Below, piece by piece: positions 1 to 5,024 of a stretch of 15,970 bases of DNA (its first letter is position 1; each line of letters opens with the position of its first letter). The translations under genes and the position numbers were made by a program. Origin of the DNA: an uncultured Prevotella sp. GTDB lineage: Bacteria > Bacteroidota > Bacteroidia > Bacteroidales > Bacteroidaceae. Below the pieces are notes generated by a model. The model searched no databases. It saw only the letters and a list, made by a program, of their open reading frames with translations, and had not been told where the DNA came from. The stretch spans positions 1 to 15,970 of the forward strand of contig CAAGLS010000015.1 in assembly GCA_900770845.1 (NCBI GenBank), written 5' to 3'.

Positions 1-84
1 GAAACTCTCACAGCAGAGCCAGAAACTCTCACAGCAGAGCCAGAAACTCTCACAGCAGAGCCAGAAACTCTCACAGCAGAGCCA
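1..84 (+). repeat. Four exact 21-bp tandem repeats inside a coding region
   Basis: Units lie at 1-21, 22-42, 43-63 and 64-84 and are identical. Each encodes one KLSQQSQ heptad (frame from position 2). The array probably continues upstream of the window, because the first unit is already complete at base 1. Exact identity at the DNA level points to recent slippage or recombination rather than old duplication. Confidence 0.95.
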
Positions 85-163
85 GCAGCTGAATCGTGTG
101 CGGGAAAAATTGCGGAAGCAGGGATTGTCGGAGGACGAAATTGAAGAGTGGTTAGGAAAATAA
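2..163 (+). CDS. 3' end of a gene with a Gln-rich heptapeptide repeat, product uncertain
   Basis: Only the last 53 codons and a TAA stop are in the window; the gene starts upstream. Reading in frame from position 2, the protein has four exact copies of the heptapeptide KLSQQSQ, then a charged helical tail ending in LRKQGLSEDEIEEWLGK. The 7-residue period, the Gln content and the absence of Pro or Gly in the repeats suggest a helical, possibly coiled-coil, linker. The tail with its G-x-S-x-x-E-I pattern resembles the C-termini of Rpn-family (PD-(D/E)XK) nuclease/transposase proteins, which often carry variable Gln/Glu-rich repeats just before the end. No catalytic domain is visible, so this family assignment is only a suggestion. 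The reading frame is supported by the repeat being an exact multiple of three and by the stop following a well-formed amphipathic tail. Confidence 0.6.
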   Translation, partial: KLSQQSQKLSQQSQKLSQQSQKLSQQSQQLNRVREKLRKQGLSEDEIEEWLGK

Positions 164-184
164 CAGACTGGCAATGAACGAGAG

Positions 185-240
185 CGACACCCGACTTCAC
201 AAGATCGCCCCGCAGCTCAGGGCTGCGGGATGGGGTGTCG
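185..240. terminator. Nested double hairpin downstream of the first gene
   Basis: The outer stem pairs 185-192 (CGACACCC) with 233-240, 8 bp perfect. The inner stem pairs 209-216 (CCCGCAGC) with 222-229, 8 bp perfect, with a 5-nt loop. It begins 22 nt after the stop at 163. It could be a transcription terminator or a structured repeat element; no strong T-run follows on the + strand, so the terminator role is tentative. Confidence 0.5.
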
Positions 241-255
241 GCAGCGGGAAAGGAT

Positions 256-339
256 TGTACTTTAAAAAAGTGACATAGAGCCTATTCTTGCATTTTAGTA
301 AAGTGGAAATGATAATTTTTCTGCATTTTAGTAAAGTGG
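256..339. repeat. Three-unit tandem repeat with 33-bp period
   Basis: An 18-bp core (TGCATTTTAGTAAAGTGG) occurs exactly at 289-306 and 322-339. A diverged copy at 256-273 matches 13 of 18 positions. The spacing is 33 bp both times. On the minus strand the period equals 11 codons and gives repeated TLLKC-like peptides, but that frame has no plausible start and is probably not a gene. The segment is AT-rich compared with its GC-rich surroundings. Confidence 0.75.
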
Positions 340-400
340 GAATAGATTTTTTATTATGCTTGCAGGGGCCGTGCCTTGCGCAAAGGTTCGGCCGCTGTCC

Positions 401-488
401 ATGCGTCGCTTCGACGGCCACTATGCGTCGCTTCGACAACCACTATGCGTCGCTTCGACAACCACTACGCGTCGCTTCGGCGGCCAGC
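401..488. repeat. Four-copy 22-bp tandem repeat
   Basis: Units lie at 401-422, 423-444, 445-466 and 467-488. The shared core is GCGTCGCTTCGAC. Units two and three are identical; the first and last differ at a few positions (GG for AA in the middle, ACGCG for ATGCG in the last). A 22-bp period is not a multiple of three, so any reading frame through it shifts in each unit, which argues for non-coding DNA. Confidence 0.9.
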
Positions 489-758
489 CTCAGAGAGGCT
501 GAATCATGCGTAACCCCAGACTAAGGCGCGTTAGCGCCGCAGTCTGGGGTGGGAGTCCGTACGGGGGACACGCACTACGTGCCTCGAAGACGCACGGTAG
601 CGCGAAGCGCGCAATATCGCTGTTTGGTAGGACACAACCATGACTGCGCACGTCGTGCTTCGCGCGCGTTCGAGGAGCTGAGTCCAGCCCATCACCGCCG
701 CCCCACCCCGGGCTGCGCTACGCTTGCCCGGGCTTAGAGAGGCAGCCTCTTCGAGGCT
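485..758. repeat. GC-rich multi-hairpin intergenic element
   Basis: This stretch contains a series of perfect or near-perfect stems. 485-490 pairs with 496-501. 513-522 (ACCCCAGACT) pairs with 541-550 around an inner 525-529/534-538 stem. 707-713 (CCCGGGC) pairs with 726-732. 744-749 pairs with 753-758. Between them are shorter complementary patches rich in GCGC. I see no convincing gene. The layout resembles dispersed repetitive intergenic elements seen in Prevotella genomes, which is recollection rather than a search result. The density of structure means a folded RNA is also possible. Confidence 0.5.
506..643 (+). other. 45-codon open frame within the hairpin element, probably not a gene
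   Basis: An ATG at 506 opens a 45-residue frame ending in TGA at 641-643, starting MRNPRLRRVSAAVWGG. The product is very basic with no recognisable domain. The frame lies over the 513-550 hairpin, there is no ribosome binding site, and the composition follows the GC-rich repeat rather than neighbouring genes. Frames like this may be annotated as small hypothetical proteins wherever the repeat occurs. I consider it a by-product of the repeat. Confidence 0.2.
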
Positions 759-761
759 ATT

Positions 762-838
762 GCGGATGCAAGTGCCCCCCCATAGAAAGGCGTTCGGGTT
801 CCCCCCCTTCGTAGGAAGATGGGTTAGGGGTGGGTCTT
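762..838 (-). repeat. Dispersed intergenic repeat, left copy
   Basis: Read on the minus strand, this segment begins AAGACCCACC, continues with CCTAACCC, a C/G-rich middle and CGCC, and ends TTGCATCCGC. The same ordered blocks occur on the plus strand at 15567-15652. Both copies sit shortly after the last gene of an operon and in the same orientation relative to it, here after the acyl-CoA dehydrogenase hairpin. Function unknown. Confidence 0.75.
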
Positions 839-841
839 TAA

Positions 842-890
842 ATCAACCAGCCCCCGCGACTCCAGCATGGAACCACGGGGGCTGGTTGAT
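842..890 (-). terminator. Terminator hairpin of the etfB-etfA-dehydrogenase operon
   Basis: A perfect 15-bp inverted repeat pairs 842-856 with 876-890 around a 19-nt loop. It starts 21 nt after the dehydrogenase stop codon at 912-914. A long GC-rich stem directly after an operon fits an intrinsic terminator, although only a weak U-rich tract follows on the minus strand. The stem itself is strand-symmetric. Confidence 0.75.
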
Positions 891-911
891 GATTGTCAAT
901 CGTGAGCGCGA

Positions 912-2633
912 TTAGGCCTCTTCCGAATCGACGGCACGGAAGCTGTCGAGGTCCTCCACATTGAAGCGGTCGATGTAGGCAGCCTTGCCCATGACATCCT
1001 CCTCGGCCATGCGCACATACACATGGGCACTCTTCTTGAAGAGCTCGGGAGCCTTGGAGGCATCCTTCATGATGAGCAGCGACATCACAATCTCGGCCGT
1101 CATGTCGTAGAGGCGGCGGCCCAAGAAGTCGTGCAGCTCCTGGTTGCCGGCAGCCTTCACCTTCTCTATGCTCTGCTCGTAGAGTTCTACGAGTTTGGCC
1201 ACACGGTCGTGGAGAGGCTTCATGCAGTCGCAGACCTCCTCGGCGAGCATCTCCTTGATGATGCCCAAATAGGTGCCGTTGGTGATATAGCGGATGGCAG
1301 CCACCACCTGCAGCTGAGTGGTGCCCTCGTAGATGGAAAAGATGCGCGCGTCGCGATAGAGACGCTGGCACTTATACTCCATGATGAATCCGGAGCCACC
1401 GTGGATGGAGATGGCATCGTAGGCGTTCTGGTTGGCATACTCAGAGTTCATGCCCTTGGCCAGCGGAGTGAAGGCGTCGGCCAAACGGCTGTAGGTCTTC
1501 ATTTCCTTGCGTTCCTCGGGAGTGAGGGTGCGGTCGCGCGCGATGTCCTCAAGGGCCTTGTAGACGTCGACGTAGCAAGCTGTCTGATAGAGCAGGGAGC
1601 GTCCGGCGTCCAACTTGGCCTTCATGCGCGAGAGCATGTCGTAGACAGCGGGGAAGCTGATGATCTTCTTGCCGAACTGCACACGCTCCTTGGCGTAGGC
1701 AAGAGCCTCATTGTAGGCTTCCTGCTCCACGCCCACACTCTGGGCGGCGATGCCCAAACGGGCGCCGTTCATCAGGGCCATGACATACTTGATGAGTCCC
1801 AAGCGCGTGCTGCCGCAGAGTTCGGCCTTGGCGTTCTTGAACACAAGCTCGCAGGTGGGCGATCCATGGATGCCAAGCTTGTTCTCGATGTGGCGCACGT
1901 CGACCCCGCCGTTGCGCTTGTCGTAGATGAACATCGACAGTCCGCGTCCATCCTTTGTGCCCTCCTCAGAACGGGCAAGGACAAGGTGGATGTCGGAGTC
2001 GCCATTGGTGATGAACCGCTTCACGCCATTCAGCCGCCACGTGCCGTCCTCATCCTGCGTGGCCTTGAGCATCACGCGCTGGAGGTCGGAACCGGCATCC
2101 GGCTCGGTGAGGTCCATGCTCATGGTCTCGCCGGCGCACACACGGGGAATATATTTCTGACGCTGCTCCTCCGAGCCAAACTCATAGAGCGTGTCGATGC
2201 AGCTCTGCAGGCTCCACACGTTTTGGAAACCGGCATCGGCAGCCGAAACCACCTCGGAAAGCATGGAGAACACGCTGTTGGGAACATTGAGGCCACCATA
2301 GCGGCGCGGCATGGAAATGCCCCAGAGGCCAGCCTTGCGCGTGGAGTCGAGGTTCTCGTAGGTCTTGGAGGCATACTTCATGCGTCCATCCTCAAGATGC
2401 GGCCCCTCAAGGTCGACGCTCTCCGAGTTGGGCTCTATGACGTTGGCAGCCACATCGCCCGTGATCTCAAGCAGACGCTTGTAGTTCTCGATGGCGTCCT
2501 CGAAGTTGACGGGAGCTTCGGGAAATTCCTTGGCATCGGCGTAGTCCTTTTCTTTCAAATCTACGATTCGCTTCATCAACGGATGATTGAGATAGAATCC
2601 AATCTCCGGATGGTCTGTATAATAATTTGCCAT
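912..2633 (-). CDS. Acyl-CoA dehydrogenase, long Bacteroidales type
   Basis: A 573-residue FAD flavoprotein expected to catalyse alpha,beta-dehydrogenation of an acyl-CoA (or the reverse) and to exchange electrons with the EtfAB pair encoded just upstream. Seen in the sequence: DLTEPDAGSD at residues 174-183, typical of the FAD/substrate-binding middle domain; ERVQFGK near 316-322; GGSGF at 412-416; and YRDARIFSIYEGT, with the candidate catalytic base Glu436 in the IYEGT position used by short- and medium-chain dehydrogenases. About 130 residues follow this motif, so the protein is much longer than the usual 380-residue enzyme; the tail is helical and probably a C-terminal dehydrogenase extension. 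I chose ATG 2633 because MANYYTDHPE is the N-terminus I recall for Bacteroidales homologues; the in-frame TTG at 2714 would add 27 unlikely residues. The acyl substrate cannot be read from sequence. Confidence 0.93.
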   Translation of the reverse strand: MANYYTDHPEIGFYLNHPLMKRIVDLKEKDYADAKEFPEAPVNFEDAIENYKRLLEITGDVAANVIEPNSESVDLEGPHLEDGRMKYASKTYENLDSTRKAGLWGISMPRRYGGLNVPNSVFSMLSEVVSAADAGFQNVWSLQSCIDTLYEFGSEEQRQKYIPRVCAGETMSMDLTEPDAGSDLQRVMLKATQDEDGTWRLNGVKRFITNGDSDIHLVLARSEEGTKDGRGLSMFIYDKRNGGVDVRHIENKLGIHGSPTCELVFKNAKAELCGSTRLGLIKYVMALMNGARLGIAAQSVGVEQEAYNEALAYAKERVQFGKKIISFPAVYDMLSRMKAKLDAGRSLLYQTACYVDVYKALEDIARDRTLTPEERKEMKTYSRLADAFTPLAKGMNSEYANQNAYDAISIHGGSGFIMEYKCQRLYRDARIFSIYEGTTQLQVVAAIRYITNGTYLGIIKEMLAEEVCDCMKPLHDRVAKLVELYEQSIEKVKAAGNQELHDFLGRRLYDMTAEIVMSLLIMKDASKAPELFKKSAHVYVRMAEEDVMGKAAYIDRFNVEDLDSFRAVDSEEA

Positions 2634-2727
2634 TTCGTATTCGTTATTTGTAAGGTGTTGCAGAATCGATGAAGCCAGAGCCGTGAAAGCCTCTTTGGCA
2701 GATTCGACTCCCAAAACGACCCTATGT

Positions 2728-3750
2728 TTATTTACTGTTCTTCCTATAATATTTAATCAGCTTAGGCACCACATCCTCCACCGTGCCGTTGATGACATAG
2801 TCGGCAATCTTGTTGATGGGGGCTTCGGGGTCGCTGTTGACCGAGATGATGATGCCCGCATCCTGCATGCCGGCGATGTGCTGAATCTGGCCACTGATGC
2901 CGCAGGCAATGTAAACCTTGGGATGGACGGTAACACCCGTCTGGCCAATCTGCCGGTCGTGGTCTGCCCACCCGGCGTCGACGGCGGCACGGCTGGCGCC
3001 CACCTCGCCGTGGAGTTCCTTGGCCAACTTGAACAGCATGTCGAAGCCTTCCTTAGACCCCATGCCGTAGCCTCCGGCAACGACGATGGGCGCGCCCTTG
3101 AGGTTGTTCTTGGCTGCCTCCACGTGGCGGTCGATGACTTTCACCACATAGTCCACCTCGGGCACGTACTTGGCCACGTCGGGATACACCACTTCGCCCT
3201 TGGCCTTGCCCTCATACAGGGCCTTCTGCATCACGCCCGAGCGGACGGTGGCCATCTGGGGACGATGGTCGGGGTTGACGATGGTGGCCACGATGTTGCC
3301 ACCAAAGGCGGGACGAATCTGATAGAGCAGGTTCTCATAGTGCTTGCCCGTCTTCTTGTCGTCGTAGTCGCCAATCTCCAACTGCGTGCAGTCGGCGGTC
3401 AGACCACTCGTCAGAGAAGAACTCACACGGGGACCCAAGTCGCGGCCGATGACGGTGGCGCCCATCAGGGCTATCTGCGGCTTCTCCTCCTTGAAGAGAT
3501 TGACGAGGATGTCGGTGTGGGGAGCCGAGGTATAGGGGAAGAGTCCCTCTGCGTCGAAGACATAGAGCTTGTCGACGCCGTAGGGAAGAATCTGGTCTTC
3601 AACTTTGCCTTTGATGCCTGTTCCGGCAACAACGGCCTCAAGGTCCACACCGAGCTTGTTGGCCAACTTGCGGCCTTTGGTCAGAAGCTCCTGAGAGACT
3701 TCCTGCACGGTGGTGCCTTCTATTTCACAATATACAAATACGTTGTTCAT
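2728..3750 (-). CDS. etfA: Electron transfer flavoprotein subunit alpha
   Basis: A 340-residue cytosolic flavoprotein subunit that binds FAD and, with EtfB, carries electrons between the dehydrogenase encoded downstream and another redox partner. The C-terminal FAD domain is clear: GASRAAVDAGW at residues 251-261, QIGQTG at 268-273, ACGISGQIQH at 282-291 and NSDPEAPI at 305-312. The N-terminal half (about 1-200) has the Rossmann-like ETF domain. Length is normal for the family. The start ATG is preceded by an A-rich stretch with no strong Shine-Dalgarno, as is common in Bacteroidetes. It lies 180 nt after the etfB stop and 94 nt before the dehydrogenase start, so one transcript is likely. No promoter of the TAnnTTTG type was seen in the gap before it. 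Confidence 0.95.
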   Translation of the reverse strand: MNNVFVYCEIEGTTVQEVSQELLTKGRKLANKLGVDLEAVVAGTGIKGKVEDQILPYGVDKLYVFDAEGLFPYTSAPHTDILVNLFKEEKPQIALMGATVIGRDLGPRVSSSLTSGLTADCTQLEIGDYDDKKTGKHYENLLYQIRPAFGGNIVATIVNPDHRPQMATVRSGVMQKALYEGKAKGEVVYPDVAKYVPEVDYVVKVIDRHVEAAKNNLKGAPIVVAGGYGMGSKEGFDMLFKLAKELHGEVGASRAAVDAGWADHDRQIGQTGVTVHPKVYIACGISGQIQHIAGMQDAGIIISVNSDPEAPINKIADYVINGTVEDVVPKLIKYYRKNSK

Positions 3751-3930
3751 ATTTCTTGTTGTTAGGAAATCCGCTTGTCAGCCCATTGGAAGAATGGAGA
3801 AGGAGGTCGGGGAAACGGCCTCGCTCGCCCTCACTTTGCCAACGCAGCCCAACCAGGCTGGCATCTCCTATGATTATTATATAAAGGTAAGCCCTCGCTG
3901 TGGCGAGAGGGTTGGATGGCAGCGATGGAA
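3751..3930 (-). other. Gap between etfB and etfA with weak hairpins
   Basis: The 180-nt spacer is long for two subunits of one heterodimer. It holds a GC-rich imperfect hairpin (about 3892-3898 with 3903-3911) soon after the etfB stop, and a second weak stem around 3846-3863 (CAGCC with GGCTG). These may stabilise the etfB 3' end or partially terminate. No gene or promoter was identified. Confidence 0.35.
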
Positions 3931-4800
3931 TCAGCCGATGATCTTCTCGTTGAGGAGTTCCGTGACGAGAGCCTCCACATCAGCGTCGGAGCTGGTGAGC
4001 GTCTTGCTCTCCTTGGCTTGGAAGACGATGCTCTGCACGGCCTTCACCTTGGTGGGCGAGCCGGAGAGTCCACACTGCTCGGGGTCACCGTCGACATCGG
4101 CCACGCTCCACTGGTTGAGTGTGAGATAGGGCCGCTCCTCATAGAGCTTTGTCCAAGGCTCGTCGCCCTTGCGCTCCATGGGGCAGGTGGCGTATTTGTA
4201 TTTCATCACAAGTTTGGCGTTGCACGGACGGCAGGGAGCAGCGCTTCCGTTGACCGTAATCACCACAGGCAGGGGAGCCTCCACGGTCTCCACACCTCCG
4301 TCGATATGGCGGCGGATGGTGGCCACGCCATTTTCTATCTTGAGGATTTCCTCAGCGTATGTCACCTGGTTGAGACCTAACTTCTGAGCAACCTGCGGGC
4401 CCACCTGTGCGGTATCACCATCAATGGCCTGACGACCTCCGATGACGATGTCTACGTCGCCAATCTTCTTGATGGCAGTGGCAAGGGCATAGGAAGTGGC
4501 CAAGGTGTCGGCACCAGCGAACAGGCGGTCGGTGAGCAGCCATCCGGTGTCGGCTCCACGGTAGAGTCCCTGACGGATGATCTCGCCAGCGCGGGGAGGA
4601 CCCATCGTGAGCACGCCAACGGTGCTGCCGGGGTTCTGCTCCTTGAGCCGCAAAGCCTGCTCCAAGGCATTTAAATCTTCGGGGTTGAAGATGGCGGGCA
4701 GCGCAGCGCGGTTGACCGTGCCTTCTGCTGTCATTGCATCCTTGCCCACGTTGCGGGTGTCGGGTACCTGCTTGGCAAGTACAACAATTTTCAAACTCAT
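3931..4800 (-). CDS. etfB: Electron transfer flavoprotein subunit beta, bifurcating-type motifs
   Basis: A 289-residue partner of EtfA. The N-terminus (VVLAKQVPDT, residues 6-15) and TMGPP (65-69) are standard for EtfB. The nucleotide-binding part contains GADTLATS (96-103) and GRQAIDGDTAQVGP (122-135). These match the EtfB of electron-bifurcating systems such as Acidaminococcus, as I recall it, rather than the AMP-binding EtfB of mitochondria, which lacks GADTLATS and has a different loop. This suggests that EtfB holds a second FAD and uses NADH. An unusual cysteine cluster (Cys190 and Cys193 as C-x-x-C, plus Cys206 and Cys243) follows the conserved core; its role is unknown. It is the first gene of the operon, with its own promoter 44-75 nt upstream of the start. 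Confidence 0.94.
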   Translation of the reverse strand: MSLKIVVLAKQVPDTRNVGKDAMTAEGTVNRAALPAIFNPEDLNALEQALRLKEQNPGSTVGVLTMGPPRAGEIIRQGLYRGADTGWLLTDRLFAGADTLATSYALATAIKKIGDVDIVIGGRQAIDGDTAQVGPQVAQKLGLNQVTYAEEILKIENGVATIRRHIDGGVETVEAPLPVVITVNGSAAPCRPCNAKLVMKYKYATCPMERKGDEPWTKLYEERPYLTLNQWSVADVDGDPEQCGLSGSPTKVKAVQSIVFQAKESKTLTSSDADVEALVTELLNEKIIG

Positions 4801-4843
4801 AATTAATATTTTGATTTATTATCCAATCCTTACAAAATCGGTG

Positions 4844-4875
4844 CAAAATTACTAACTTTTTAATTGCTACACAAA
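4844..4875 (-). promoter_or_regulatory. Bacteroidetes sigma-type promoter for etfB-etfA-dehydrogenase
   Basis: On the minus strand the -7 box TAATTTTG lies at 4851-4844 and the -33 box TTTG at 4875-4872, separated by exactly 20 nt. This matches the Bacteroidetes consensus (TAnnTTTG with TTTG 19-21 nt upstream). Transcription would start near 4837, giving a leader of about 37 nt. The surroundings are strongly AT-rich. Confidence 0.75.
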
Positions 4876-4895
4876 TAATTGCACTTAAAAAAGCA

Positions 4896-4936
4896 TTTTG
4901 TGCAGTCTGCTTTGCACAAAAGCATTCAATTGTGCA
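4896..4936 (-). promoter_or_regulatory. Candidate operator: three TTGTGCA boxes upstream of the etf promoter
   Basis: TTGTGCA occurs at 4898-4904 and 4930-4936, with its inverse TGCACAA at 4913-4919. The first two in order form a 9-bp inverted repeat (TTTTGTGCA at 4896-4904 with TGCACAAAA at 4913-4921). The cluster begins about 21 bp upstream of the -33 box, a usual position for an activator. The regulator is unknown. Confidence 0.4.
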
Positions 4937-4956
4937 AGCGCGGCAGCTCCCCCAAA

Positions 4957-5000
4957 AGCCACCGTGGGGTCCATGGGTGTCCATGGACCCCACGGTGGCT
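4957..5000 (-). terminator. Terminator of sprA, 20-bp perfect stem
   Basis: 4957-4976 pairs perfectly with 4981-5000 around the 4-nt loop GTGT. It starts 24 nt after the sprA stop (5025-5027), and a short U-run (UUUU then G-rich) follows on the minus strand. It separates sprA from the etf promoter region. The stem is unusually long and perfect for a bacterial terminator. Confidence 0.85.
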
Positions 5001-5024
5001 GTCTGCCATGCACCCGCATGGGGG

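Noticed and set aside
197..439. 80-codon minus-strand frame across the 33-bp repeat
   Set aside because: Its internal TLLKC-like repeats only reflect the DNA repeat; there is no ribosome binding site, and the ends run into the hairpin and the 22-bp array.
401..488. Possible CRISPR array
   Set aside because: The 22-bp units are directly adjacent with no unique spacers, and no cas gene is present. The 13517-13604 array fails for the same reason.
164..911. tRNA or known small RNA gene in the large intergenic region
   Set aside because: No cloverleaf with T-arm GTTCRA and matching acceptor ends was found; the hairpins present do not fit a tRNA.
1023..2672. Open frame of 549 codons opposite the acyl-CoA dehydrogenase
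   Set aside because: It is an antisense shadow of a strongly conserved enzyme, with unnatural composition. The 2683-3765 frame opposite etfA is rejected for the same reason.
2634..2714. Extension of the dehydrogenase to an upstream TTG start
   Set aside because: The added 27 residues do not resemble the family, and ATG 2633 gives the expected MANYYTDHPE start.
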